Made by a program: the position numbers and the translations under genes
Notes under the pieces: model-generated
The model's database searches: none
What the model saw: the letters and a program-made list of their open reading frames with translations, nothing else
What the model was told of the DNA's origin: nothing
Assembly: GCA_033283175.1 (NCBI GenBank)
Contig: JAWMQM010000002.1
Location: 1,054,001 to 1,118,000, forward strand
Length of the DNA: 64,000 nt
Direction: 5' to 3'
Origin: Pseudomaricurvus sp033283175
Lineage (GTDB): Bacteria > Pseudomonadota > Gammaproteobacteria > Pseudomonadales > Cellvibrionaceae
In this document: in pieces, positions 43,882 to 52,680 of the stretch
Layout of the letters: each line of letters begins with the position of its first letter
Numbering within the stretch: position 1 is the first letter of the stretch

Positions 43882-44511
43882 TTAGGTACAGTAGCCAGCG
43901 TGTCGATAGACCATCTCAATACTGTCGGCGAGGGCTCTGAGGATATTGTCTATTCTCTCAGGTGAGAAGTGACGCAACTGGCTGCTCATCATTCCAGTCA
44001 ACGGAAAGTGAACCAGGTCATTGGCAGTTTCCATCAGCTCATTACTGTCCCAGTGGGGGAATACCACCCTTACCAGTTCCAGAAAGTTGCTCTCGTACTC
44101 TTCCACCAGTGGTTGCAAAACTTCGCGCAGTTCAGGAACGGTTCTGGCGGCAACCACAACTTCCATAAAGGCAATCGATGACGGCAGATTAACGTACTGC
44201 CACGCCATCCTGATCGACCTTTCAATCAGCTCCCGACTGACCTTGTAATCCAGGTCACCAATACCGGACATTAACTCCCGGTACTCGGACAGGCGCTGTT
44301 GGTGAATATGCTCAATGGAAGCGCGCAGCACCGATGCCCGGGAGGGGAAGTGATGCATCATCGCTCCCCGCGACACTCCGGCATGCTCAGCGATCAACGC
44401 CGTGGTCGTGTGCTTGTAGCCAAGATCGATAAAGCATTCCACCGCTGAGTCCAGGATGGCCCTGCGGGTATTTTCACTTTTGGTCGCTTGCAGGCTCGAC
44501 ATCGTAATCAA
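43882..44511 (-). CDS. TetR family regulator (1), candidate binder of the island palindrome
   Basis: 209 aa (an internal ATG at 44502 is an alternative start). HTH at about 34-58: TTTALIAEHAGVSRGAMMHHFPSR. The segment AGVSRGAMMHHFPSR is identical to that of the TetR at 51521, and the C-terminal domains are alike (MAWQYVNLPSSIAFMEVVVAARTVPEL against the same pattern there). It closes an operon of two acyl-CoA dehydrogenases and two SDRs that begins behind operator copy 11, which would make it autoregulated. Effector unknown, probably a CoA thioester or pathway intermediate. Confidence 0.9.
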   Translation of the reverse strand: MITMSSLQATKSENTRRAILDSAVECFIDLGYKHTTTALIAEHAGVSRGAMMHHFPSRASVLRASIEHIHQQRLSEYRELMSGIGDLDYKVSRELIERSIRMAWQYVNLPSSIAFMEVVVAARTVPELREVLQPLVEEYESNFLELVRVVFPHWDSNELMETANDLVHFPLTGMMSSQLRHFSPERIDNILRALADSIEMVYRHAGYCT

Positions 44512-44525
44512 GGCAACCGTGGATC

Positions 44526-45284
44526 TTAACCCAGGCGCACAGAGTGTCCGGCATCGATCGTGTAGATACCGCCACTCATGTAACTGGAGGCAGGACTGGC
44601 CAACAGCAGTATCTGGCCATCCAGCTCGTCCAGCCGGCCGAGGCGGCCCAGAGGGAGGCTGGCCACATCCTTCTTACCAGCCTCAGTCTCATAATAATCG
44701 GCGGTCAGGTCGGTGAGCAGATAGCCTGGCGATACCGCATTGACCCGGATATTGTGGCTGGCAAGCTCCTGGGCCATGGTGCGGGTCAACTGGTTGACCG
44801 CGGCCTTGGAAGCTCCATAGTGGGCCAGACCGGGGAAGGTCCGCTCACCGACAATAGAGGATATATTGATAATGCTGCCCTCTATGCCTGCGGCCACCAT
44901 CCGCTGCGCGGCTTCCTGGGCCACGTTCCAGACGCCCTTGATGTTGACATCCATGACGTGATCCCAGACCGCCTCTTCCATTTCCAGAAAGGGCTGGCCG
45001 CCAGTGGCGCCGGCATTACACACCACCACCTCGGGCACACCATAAGCCTCTGCCGCGCGATCAAACGCCGCTTTTACCGACGCCCGGTCAGTCACATCGA
45101 GCACCACGGCCGCGGCCTTGCCGCCGCTCGCCTTGATGCGCGTCTCCAGCGCCTGCAACCGGTCCAATCGCCGGGCGCCACATACAACCAGGGCCCCGGC
45201 CCTGGCGAGCATCTCTGCAAGATGTTCGCCGAGGCCACTGGAGGCGCCACTGATCATTACCACTTTCCCTTCAACGGTATACAT
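44526..45284 (-). CDS. Short-chain dehydrogenase/reductase 9
   Basis: 252 aa from ATG 45284 (MYTVEGKVVMISGASSGLG); a GTG four codons earlier is an alternative. SGASSGLG, ALVVCGARRLDR (basic, NADP-type), CNAGATGG, Ser in ISSIVGE, YGASK, IDAGHSVRLG. Catalytic residues complete. Separate from the eight-gene array: it belongs to the acyl-CoA dehydrogenase operon, 14 bp before the TetR gene, which suggests a beta-hydroxyacyl or ring-acyl substrate. Confidence 0.91.
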   Translation of the reverse strand: MYTVEGKVVMISGASSGLGEHLAEMLARAGALVVCGARRLDRLQALETRIKASGGKAAAVVLDVTDRASVKAAFDRAAEAYGVPEVVVCNAGATGGQPFLEMEEAVWDHVMDVNIKGVWNVAQEAAQRMVAAGIEGSIINISSIVGERTFPGLAHYGASKAAVNQLTRTMAQELASHNIRVNAVSPGYLLTDLTADYYETEAGKKDVASLPLGRLGRLDELDGQILLLASPASSYMSGGIYTIDAGHSVRLG

Positions 45285-45350
45285 TCTATTACTCACTCAG
45301 ATTTTTATACTCTGCCGGTCTTACGCCGGAGCCCGGTACTGGCTGCCAAG

Positions 45351-46112
45351 TCAATACTGGATGCGCTTGGTAAAGCCGCCGTCAATAACAATATTGGCGC
45401 CGGTTGTGGCCCCGGCAATTGGGCTCAACAACAGCAACACCTGACTGGAAACTTCGGCGGCTGTGCACATGCGTCCCAGGGGAATGGCAGCCAGGGTTGC
45501 ATCGTAAACTTCCGGCATAGCCGCCTTGATCTGGTCCCATGCGCCGCCCTCAATAAACACCGGACCGGGGCTGACCGAGTTGGCACGGATTCCTTTTGGC
45601 GCCAGTGCATTGGCCAGGTTACCCATGTAGTTGAGCATCGCCGCTTTCATAGCGCCAAACGGAACAGGGCCGGCAAAGGCCTCCAGGGCAGCGGTTGACG
45701 AGAGAGCCACGATCGAGCCGCAGTCTGACTGCTCCAGATAGGGCAGTACCGCATTAACTGACTTCCACGTCGCCAGTACGTCGGTTTCAAAGTTCCGGCG
45801 CCAGCCGGACTCCTCGGTGTCGGCACCACCAGCACTGGCGTTGGAAACGAAGCCGTCAATGCCTCCCAGAGCCTCGGCGGAATTCTTGACCCAGCGCTGC
45901 AGGGATGTTTCATCCGTGATATCAACCACCTCCCCATAGGCTTTCACGCCCAGGGCTGAAATCTTCGCAACGGTGGCATCAACCTCGCCCTGGTTGCGGG
46001 CACAGATACCGACATTGCAACCCTCAGAGGCCAGGGCGGTGACAATATCCAGACCGATACCCTTGGTTGAACCCGTTACCAATACCGACTTACCTTTAAG
46101 CAATAAATCCAT
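45351..46112 (-). CDS. SDR-family protein 10, catalytic Tyr replaced by Phe
   Basis: 253 aa from ATG 46112 with GGAG 6 bases upstream. TGSTKGIG, VGICARN, SNASAGG in place of NNAG; Ser present (VALSSTAAL). The active-site motif reads FGAMK: Phe stands where the proton-donating Tyr of YxxxK is expected (codon TTT), 13 residues after the Ser as in the intact SDRs. The Lys is kept. It is therefore either catalytically altered (for example an isomerase, dehydratase or retro-aldol variant) or inactive. Tail VIDGGFTKRIQY. Within the acyl-CoA dehydrogenase operon. Confidence 0.88.
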   Translation of the reverse strand: MDLLLKGKSVLVTGSTKGIGLDIVTALASEGCNVGICARNQGEVDATVAKISALGVKAYGEVVDITDETSLQRWVKNSAEALGGIDGFVSNASAGGADTEESGWRRNFETDVLATWKSVNAVLPYLEQSDCGSIVALSSTAALEAFAGPVPFGAMKAAMLNYMGNLANALAPKGIRANSVSPGPVFIEGGAWDQIKAAMPEVYDATLAAIPLGRMCTAAEVSSQVLLLLSPIAGATTGANIVIDGGFTKRIQY

Positions 46113-46169
46113 CACAGACTCCGTTTGTTATCACTGTTGACTGAGTTAGTTGGCCGCCACAGTGAGCGG

Positions 46170-47294
46170 TTAAGCAGACAATTTGCCGTAGTCCGACAGG
46201 TGGTAATCGCGCGAACCAAACAGGTTTTCGATAATTGTCAGACGTTTAAAGTAGTGACCGACATTGAGTTCATCGGTCACACCGATACCACCGTGCAGTT
46301 GAATCGCGTTCTGGCTGACAAAGCGCCCGGCCTTGCCAACTCTGGCTTTCAATGCCGCCAGCAGTTTGTCAGCCTGGTCGCTCCGCTGGTCTACATGCCA
46401 CGCCGCCGCCATCAGCAGTGAGCGGGACAGCTCCAACTCCATAAACATATCGGCCATACGGTGCCGCAACACCTGAAAACGGGCAATGGGCTGTCCAAAT
46501 TGCTTGCGTTGAGAAGTGTATTCGACGGTCGCTTCCAGCAGCGCTTCCATAGCGCCGAGGGATTCTGCACAAACCGCAATAATCGCCTTTTGCATCACGT
46601 CACAGATGACGGCATGACTGTTCAGGGGATCCGCCAGCAGACAATTACGTTTAACTTCCACGTTGTTGAGCTGCAGTTCGCTGGCGTGACGACCATCGTA
46701 GGTCAGATAGTTTTTGCGGCTCAGCCCGGCGGAATCGGCAGGCACCAGCAGCAGAACCAGATTGTCCTTCTGGCCGTTAAGGCAGGCGCTGACAATAAAG
46801 AAGTCCGCCGCCGGACCGTTATACACCACGGTCTTGGTGCCACTGAGAATATATCCGTCGGCGGTCTCCCTGGCCGTGGTTTTCACCTTGCCCGCCGGCA
46901 AGCTGCAACCGCCTTCGGCATAGGCGAAAGCCGCCTGCTCACTGCCATCAATCAGCGATCCAATCCGGGTATCTTTCAGGTATTGGTTATTGCCGGCCTG
47001 AAGCAAACCGCCAGCCAGGAGTACGGTCTCCAGGAACGGCTCAATCACCTGATAGCGGCCGAGCTTTTCACTCAGCAGCATAATCTCCAGCGCCCCCCAG
47101 TCGAAGCCGCCCTGTTCCTCTTCGAAGGGCAGGGCCAGCCACCCCAACTCGGCAAAGCTTTGCCACATCGCGGAACTGTATCCGCTGCCACTTTTAATAA
47201 CCGCCTGACGATGTTCAAAACTGTAGTTATCGCGCAGAAACTTGTCGGCGCTATCGCGCAGCATCTGTTGTTCTTCTGTGTAATTTATGTGCAT
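46170..47294 (-). CDS. Acyl-CoA dehydrogenase, subunit A
   Basis: 374 aa, FAD enzyme introducing an alpha,beta double bond in an acyl-CoA. N-terminal YTEEQQMLRDSADKFLRDNY; FAD/substrate part GYILSGTKTVVYNGP; RKQFGQPIARFQVLRHRMAD; QLHGGIGVTDELNVGHYFKR. The C-terminal part (ENLFGSRDYHLSDYG) lacks the YEGT catalytic-Glu motif. Directly after the other acyl-CoA dehydrogenase gene (22 bp), the arrangement known for heterotetrameric steroid-side-chain dehydrogenases in actinobacteria. Pairing is inference. Confidence 0.9.
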   Translation of the reverse strand: MHINYTEEQQMLRDSADKFLRDNYSFEHRQAVIKSGSGYSSAMWQSFAELGWLALPFEEEQGGFDWGALEIMLLSEKLGRYQVIEPFLETVLLAGGLLQAGNNQYLKDTRIGSLIDGSEQAAFAYAEGGCSLPAGKVKTTARETADGYILSGTKTVVYNGPAADFFIVSACLNGQKDNLVLLLVPADSAGLSRKNYLTYDGRHASELQLNNVEVKRNCLLADPLNSHAVICDVMQKAIIAVCAESLGAMEALLEATVEYTSQRKQFGQPIARFQVLRHRMADMFMELELSRSLLMAAAWHVDQRSDQADKLLAALKARVGKAGRFVSQNAIQLHGGIGVTDELNVGHYFKRLTIIENLFGSRDYHLSDYGKLSA

Positions 47295-47316
47295 GACTCA
47301 AGATCCCGCGTTGCTG

Positions 47317-48504
47317 TTAAATTCCAAGAACATGCTTGGCAATGATGTCGCGCTGGATTTCGGCTGTGCCGCCATAAATGGTCGACGCGCGGTTGTTGAT
47401 GTATTCCGCCATGGTCGTCAAGCCGTAATCCGGACCGATGTGGTCGCCGTCATAGGCCGGCGACAGGGCATGATCCTGATAAGGCGCCACCAGTAATCCC
47501 ATGGCCTCGACTGACAGCTCATTGAAGCGCTGGCCTACTTCGGTGCCGATAACCTTGGTCATGGATGACAGAGCACCGGGATTCTGTCCCGCTTCAAGAG
47601 CGCCCTTAATGCGCAGCTCTGTGTACTCCAGAGCCAAGGCATCAATTTCAACTGCAGCCAACTTGCTGATAAACACCTGGTCTTCGAAACGGGGCATGCC
47701 ACGGGCGTTGACTTCACCAGCGACCTGCTTACGCAATTTGGCGATCTGCTTCTTGTGATCGATGGTGAAATTGTGACCACCGCGCTCGAATTCCAGCAGG
47801 TACTTGGCAACCGTCCAGCCCTGGTTGACTTCACCCACCAGGTTTTTGGCCGGAACCCTGACATCGTCAAAGAACACCTGGCACTGCTCTACACGGCCGT
47901 CGAGACCCACGATCGGGTCAACCTTGATTCCCGGGCTGCTCATATCGACAAGGATAAAACTGATGCCCTGCTGCGGGCGGCCTTCGCGGGAAGTCCGCAC
48001 CAGGCAGAAAATCTTGTTGGCGTGCTGGGCGTAACTGGTCCAGATTTTGGAGCCGTTGATCAGGTAATCATCACCATCGGGTGTGGCACTGGTGCTCAAC
48101 GACGCCAGATCTGAGCCTGCACCAGGCTCCGAATAGCCCTGGCACCAGACATCATCGCCGGAGAGGATTTTTGGCAGATAGTGTGCTTTCTGTTCATCCG
48201 TGCCGTAGCGGATCAGCATGGGACCCAGCATCTGCAGCCCCATTGGCAGCAGTGCCGGTGCATTGGCCAGCTTGCACTCTTCCTGAAAAATGTAGCGCTG
48301 GCTCAGGCTCCAGCCGGTACCGCCATATTCCGCCGGCCAGTCCGGCGCCACCCAACCCTGCTTATATAGAATTCTGTGCCACTTCATAGTGGCATCAAAG
48401 TCGGCGAACACGCTGGTCATCAACTCGCCAGCCCGACGCAGCTCTGTACTCAGATTGGCCTGGAGGAAGTCACGAACTTCTTGCCGGAATTGGTTATCGC
48501 TCAT
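47317..48504 (-). CDS. Acyl-CoA dehydrogenase, subunit B
   Basis: 395 aa. GWVAPDWPAEYGGTGWSLSQ, CQGYSEPGAGSDLASLSTSA (FAD-binding), INGSKIWTSYAQHANKIFCL, C-terminal STIYGGTAEIQRDIIAKHVL. The YEGT motif reads YGGT, so the usual Glu is absent here too and the base must come from another position or the partner subunit. First gene of the operon 48504-43045 (dehydrogenase B, dehydrogenase A, SDR 10, SDR 9, TetR, LuxR). Operator copy 11 is only 35 bp upstream. Confidence 0.92.
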   Translation of the reverse strand: MSDNQFRQEVRDFLQANLSTELRRAGELMTSVFADFDATMKWHRILYKQGWVAPDWPAEYGGTGWSLSQRYIFQEECKLANAPALLPMGLQMLGPMLIRYGTDEQKAHYLPKILSGDDVWCQGYSEPGAGSDLASLSTSATPDGDDYLINGSKIWTSYAQHANKIFCLVRTSREGRPQQGISFILVDMSSPGIKVDPIVGLDGRVEQCQVFFDDVRVPAKNLVGEVNQGWTVAKYLLEFERGGHNFTIDHKKQIAKLRKQVAGEVNARGMPRFEDQVFISKLAAVEIDALALEYTELRIKGALEAGQNPGALSSMTKVIGTEVGQRFNELSVEAMGLLVAPYQDHALSPAYDGDHIGPDYGLTTMAEYINNRASTIYGGTAEIQRDIIAKHVLGI

Positions 48505-48538
48505 AATGCGCCTGTTTATTCGTTAATTTTCTGATAAA

Positions 48539-48552
48539 ACAGTCTTGTCTGT
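48539..48552. promoter_or_regulatory. Candidate TetR operator, copy 11
   Basis: ACAGTCTTGTCTGT, 12 of 14 matches to the best copy; next base run is TTATTTTA. 35 bp upstream of acyl-CoA dehydrogenase B. Confidence 0.68.
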
Positions 48553-48599
48553 TTATTTTATTGCCGGAAAAACCAGATTGCAATCACTTTTGTTGGTTT

Positions 48600-49427
48600 T
48601 TAATCTTGCCTGGCGCGTCCGCGAGCCCACGTCCGAGCCTCTTCACTGCTCACCCACTGCACAGCATTGGCCAGCAAACGACGGTAGTTCTCATCGGCGA
48701 ATACAGAGGAACCGTCGCCCATCTGCAAATAGACAACAGGGCTATTCTTGTAGGACTTTACCCACCCCACCAGCGCACTTCCCGGTGGATGGGGCCACGA
48801 CCCCGTTACAGCCTCACCGGACACAGCCTCACTGGCAGAGTTAAAGTGCGCGGCATCAAAACTGTAGCCCGAGGCAACCAGTGGAATGACATCCTCCTCA
48901 AATACCTCATACAGGTAGAGCTCGTCCGTCAGCGGAAATGTCGCCGGCAGCCCTGCTGTGACCGGGTGATGATTGCGGATTGAAGCGGTATAACCCACAT
49001 TGTGACAGTACCCGGAATCGAGCACCTCGATCCCGCGCAGACTACCCGGCAGGTAGAGGAATCTGCCCCCGACAATGTCGCTGTATTCGCTCCAGGTTGG
49101 CCACGCCGCAATGGCGTGATGAAGGAATACCACGCCGGTTCCACGCTCCAGCAGCTCCAGAAAGTTCTTTTTATAGGCGTCCGAAGGATCAACAAAGCGC
49201 GGAGGCCGAGACTGAAAATCCAGCCCCGGCATATCGTAGAACACCAGGCAATCAAATTCCGTGGCCACTTCGGGCGCCAGCAGATACTCTGTCAGGGGCT
49301 GCTCCACGGCGCTGTAAGTAAAGCCGGGGATGGACTCAAACATGTCAAAGAAGGCGTCACGCTCATAAGGATGCCCTTTTACACTGAGCAGCAGCTTACG
49401 CGGGCTCTGGTAGTCGATTACCGACAT
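48600..49427 (-). CDS. ThuA-like domain protein (2)
   Basis: 275 aa. LLLSVKGHPYERDAFFDMFE, EFDCLVFYDMPGLDF, GVVFLHHAIAAWPTWSEY, NHHPVTAGLPATFPLTDELY and VVYLQMGDG show the ThuA fold. GAGGGAG precedes ATG 49427. Follows the acyl-CoA ligase gene by 55 bp, so probably co-transcribed with it. Different enough from ThuA (1) that the two probably act on different intermediates. Confidence 0.86.
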   Translation of the reverse strand: MSVIDYQSPRKLLLSVKGHPYERDAFFDMFESIPGFTYSAVEQPLTEYLLAPEVATEFDCLVFYDMPGLDFQSRPPRFVDPSDAYKKNFLELLERGTGVVFLHHAIAAWPTWSEYSDIVGGRFLYLPGSLRGIEVLDSGYCHNVGYTASIRNHHPVTAGLPATFPLTDELYLYEVFEEDVIPLVASGYSFDAAHFNSASEAVSGEAVTGSWPHPPGSALVGWVKSYKNSPVVYLQMGDGSSVFADENYRRLLANAVQWVSSEEARTWARGRARQD

Positions 49428-49482
49428 CAGGCTATCTCCCTCTTACCGACACGGGAGCTGCCAACCAACTCCGCTAACAGCA

Positions 49483-51096
49483 TCACAGCTCCGCCACCGG
49501 TTGTTTCACCTCCTGACGCAGGACATCCTTGCGCACCTTGCCCGATGCCGTCATGGGCAATTCGGCTTTCACCACCACGCGCTCAGGCCACTTCTGCTTG
49601 GCCAGCCCGCTGTCTGCCAGAAATCCCCGTAACTCATCAAGGGTCAATTCACCGCTGTCGGTCAACACCAGGCAGGCACAGACACCCTCCCCCAGCCGCG
49701 GGTGTGGCATCGCCACCACCGCCGCCTGATCGATACGGGGATGGGCGTGCAGCACATCCTCAATCTCCCGGGCACTGAGGTTTTCGCCGCCGCGAATAAT
49801 GATGTCCTTCTTGCGATCCGTAATGACAATGGCACCATCTGTGGTCACATGACCAATATCGCCGGTGCGGAAGTAGCCCTCCGGCGAGAGGGCCTGGCGC
49901 GTCTGTTCCGCGTCGGCGTAGCCCCGCATCATCGCCGGACCCCGCACCAGAATTTCGCCGTCGCAGCCCACAGGCAGGGCATTGCCCTCATCATCTTCGA
50001 TACGGATTTCCCAGTTGAAGATAAAGCCATCCGTCTCTGCCGCCAGCTGCTCCTGCTCCGGCCTCCGGAATCCCACCGTCACCAGCGGGGACTCGGTACT
50101 GCCATACACCCGGAAGGCGCGGCAGTTTTCCAGCACCGCATGGGCTTCACGAATCAGCCCCGGCGGTACTGAGGCACCGCCGCAGGCAAACAACCTCAGG
50201 GTCGGCAGGGTTTCACCGGTGACCTTGCAGCTGTGTACCAGCTCCTGCAGAAAGGGCGTCGCACTGATACAGGCGGTGGCACCCACCTGTTTGATATAAG
50301 CAACGGCAGCATCTACCTGCCACTGCTCCATAAAGGCTGCTTTTGCCTCCGAGAAAAAGGGCAGCTCAACGCCATTCACAAAGCCCGTAATATGGGTCAC
50401 CGGAGACGGCATCAGCATCACATCTCCCCGCCCCAACTCCCAGGCTTCGCGGCCATTATCAAAGGCCTTGGCCAGGCTGTTATGACTGTGCTGTACCGCC
50501 TTTGGATTACCCGTGGTGCCGGAGGTGTACATAACGATCTTGGTGGCATCGTAATCGGGTGCGGCTGGTTTCAACGCCTTCCCAACTGCCATCTCCATCA
50601 GACTCTCGTAGCTGATAAAGTCATCACCCAATGCGCCGTTTGCTCCCTTAACCACCACAGTTTGCAAATCCGGCAGGCCGGGTCGGAGACGTTGCACCAT
50701 TTGGGTAAAGTCGTAGCTGCGGAATTGTGCCGGAATCAGCATTACCTTTGCCCGCGTATCCTTGAGAATAAATGCGACCTCTCTATCCCGGTAGATCGGG
50801 ATAACAGGATTCACCACCAACTGCAGCATGGCCGCAGCAATATCCAGCGCCACCGCCTCCCGCCAGTTAGGCAACTGAAAACTGACGACATCGCCGGCGA
50901 CGCAGCCCAGTTGCTGCAGTGCAACCGCCAGCCGCTCTGCTTCGTGATAAATACTGCCAAAGGTAATGTGCTGCCCGTTCTCAAGGAAAATGGCGATTTC
51001 ATCCGGTGCAGATTGAGCTTTGAGTGCGGCAGCCTCGGCAATGGTTTGGTTGCGATAAACGCCATTAACACCGGCAGCGCTTGGGACAGAATTCAT
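49483..51096 (-). CDS. AMP-dependent acyl-CoA synthetase/ligase
   Basis: 537 aa from ATG 51096 (MNSVPSAAGVNGVYRNQ) with AGGGG 5 bases upstream. Activates a carboxylic acid to its CoA thioester via an acyl-adenylate. Motifs: YTSGTTGNPKA (P-loop-like A3), YGSTESP (A5), GYFRTGDIG (A7), ITDRKKDIIIRGGENL (A8) and the catalytic Lys in MTASGKVRK (A10). Operator copy 12 lies 140 bp upstream. Presumably the entry step from a ring- or side-chain-derived acid into beta-oxidation. Confidence 0.94.
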   Translation of the reverse strand: MNSVPSAAGVNGVYRNQTIAEAAALKAQSAPDEIAIFLENGQHITFGSIYHEAERLAVALQQLGCVAGDVVSFQLPNWREAVALDIAAAMLQLVVNPVIPIYRDREVAFILKDTRAKVMLIPAQFRSYDFTQMVQRLRPGLPDLQTVVVKGANGALGDDFISYESLMEMAVGKALKPAAPDYDATKIVMYTSGTTGNPKAVQHSHNSLAKAFDNGREAWELGRGDVMLMPSPVTHITGFVNGVELPFFSEAKAAFMEQWQVDAAVAYIKQVGATACISATPFLQELVHSCKVTGETLPTLRLFACGGASVPPGLIREAHAVLENCRAFRVYGSTESPLVTVGFRRPEQEQLAAETDGFIFNWEIRIEDDEGNALPVGCDGEILVRGPAMMRGYADAEQTRQALSPEGYFRTGDIGHVTTDGAIVITDRKKDIIIRGGENLSAREIEDVLHAHPRIDQAAVVAMPHPRLGEGVCACLVLTDSGELTLDELRGFLADSGLAKQKWPERVVVKAELPMTASGKVRKDVLRQEVKQPVAEL

Positions 51097-51520
51097 AGGT
51101 ACCCCTGACTTTATTTGACTGCTGCCACCCTGCAATCTGCAAAGGTGACAACCGGGGCCCCTTTTTACACTGGCAGCAGTCAGATTCTTATGGTGATGAG
51201 TAAGCTCTTAAGTGAACATACACCACACATATAAAACAATCAATGCTGTTTTATATTTATGTCGAGTGGTAGTTGACGTACCCGGTGACGGGATAAGGGT
51301 GAAAAATGGTGCCGGATGGCCCCCCATCAGGGCATTGCCCCTGCCCCGACAGGCACGGCGGAAAACCGACTATGATGAAAATGAAGACAGCCTGCTGCAG
51401 ACTGCGGTCAGGCCAGGGGATTCCCGGAAGGGAGGCTGAAAGCGGTATTGAGAGAGCTACTGAAAGAGATGCTGGAGCTGGTGGATAGCGGCCGGGGATC
51501 CCGGCCGGATCTGGCAGATA
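51097..51520. other. Intergenic between TetR (2) and acyl-CoA ligase
   Basis: 424 bp. Contains operator copy 12 (51236-51249) in an AT-rich stretch 51210-51265. The part 51300-51520 shows only weak open frames (such as 51306-51488) without family features; no gene supported. Confidence 0.5.
51236..51249. promoter_or_regulatory. Candidate TetR operator, copy 12
   Basis: ACAATCAATGCTGT, 11 of 14 matches to the copy at 24747 and 10 to the best copy. 140 bp upstream of the acyl-CoA ligase start. Confidence 0.55.
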
Positions 51521-52210
51521 TTATTTCAAACCTTCCTCATACATCTGCTTGAGCACCAGGGTCAGGTGATCCATGACATTCTGTGAACGCTCCTTGCGGC
51601 GCATGGACATGTGACTCAGCGCCATGCCCTTCATAAGGAACTGCACCATATCATGGGCCGCCTCCAGGACAGTGCTTTCGGTGTCTTTCCAGTGGGGGAA
51701 TGTGCCGCGAACAGTCTCCAGAAACTGCTTCTCGAAGTCCTTTTCGACCGGCGTCATGATCTCCTTGAGCTCTTCGTCAGTGCGCGATGCTGCCATCAGC
51801 TCCTGATAAGCAACAAAAGAAGGCATGTTCACATACTGCCAGGCAGCCCGGACGCTTTCGCCAATCACTTCGGTAGTCAGCGAACCTTCAGGGTTATCAA
51901 TATCCGCCATGAGCTCGCGGTACTCTTTCAGGCGCAGGTCGTGCAGATAACTCACGACCGCACTGATGACGGACATGCGAGAGGGGAAATGGTGCATCAT
52001 TGCACCGCGGGATACCCCGGCGTATTCGGCAATCAGCGATGTGGTTGCCTTGGTATAGCCCAGATCAATCAGGCACTCTACGGCAGCCTGCATGATCGCC
52101 TGGCGAGTCATGGCGCTCTTTTCTGCCTGCCAGCCTGCCTCGCCCGGTTTAATACCTCCGGTCGCTCTGGTTTTTTTGGTCTTCTCCGTTTTCGTCGCTG
52201 ATTTGGCCAT
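51521..52210 (-). CDS. TetR family regulator (2), candidate binder of the island palindrome
   Basis: 229 aa with a Lys-rich N-terminal extension of about 30 residues (TKTEKTKKTRATGG). HTH at 54-78, with AGVSRGAMMHHFPSR at 64-78 identical to TetR (1). RLKEYRELMADI and AAWQYVNMPSFVAYQELM also parallel that protein. Monocistronic; a 23-bp inverted repeat (52248-52270) lies 38 bp upstream. Two regulators with one recognition helix could compete for, or share, the operators and respond to different effectors. Confidence 0.9.
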   Translation of the reverse strand: MAKSATKTEKTKKTRATGGIKPGEAGWQAEKSAMTRQAIMQAAVECLIDLGYTKATTSLIAEYAGVSRGAMMHHFPSRMSVISAVVSYLHDLRLKEYRELMADIDNPEGSLTTEVIGESVRAAWQYVNMPSFVAYQELMAASRTDEELKEIMTPVEKDFEKQFLETVRGTFPHWKDTESTVLEAAHDMVQFLMKGMALSHMSMRRKERSQNVMDHLTLVLKQMYEEGLK

Positions 52211-52247
52211 AAATATCCCGATATTAATTACACTCTCCCATAAGCGT

Positions 52248-52270
52248 GCTCAATATTACCCAAATTGAGC
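52248..52270. promoter_or_regulatory. 23-bp inverted repeat upstream of TetR (2)
   Basis: GCTCAAT (52248-52254) and ATTGAGC (52264-52270), perfect 7-bp arms 9 bp apart. Unlike the island palindrome. Position just upstream of the regulator gene suggests an operator for another factor or an autoregulatory site. Confidence 0.5.
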
Positions 52271-52680
52271 ATAGACTGCACCCGTTTTGGCGGCACTGCA
52301 ACCAGCCCAAAGGAAACAAAAATAACCCATTAATTCAATAGGTTACAGAAATCCAGTTCCCGATCAGATGAGGTTGAGCGAATGCCGGCCCAGGCGGCAC
52401 GAATTCCACTAACACTGAATACCACCAACGCCGGGCACCAAGGCCCTGCATCCGGCGGTAACGCCCTCCCCGCTCTGTCGGGTAACAATGCAACACTTAC
52501 AGAACCAAAGAAATCAAACAGATATGATTTTATTATAAAAATGGCCACAGGTGATACTTATGGTTATCTGACCGTCTCCGACGCCACCTCTCACACGCCC
52601 CTTTAATTCTTTCAACTTCAGGCTTTATCCGCTCCCTGCCACCATATTGACCACACATTTCCCGCCCCCACCAAAAGCAA

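Noticed and set aside
44544..45698. 384-codon plus-strand open frame
   Set aside because: Antisense to SDR 9 and SDR 10, both intact on the minus strand; composition typical of a reverse-frame shadow.
52382..52606. 74-codon plus-strand open frame upstream of E1 alpha
   Set aside because: No ribosome site, no similarity I recognise, in a regulatory region.
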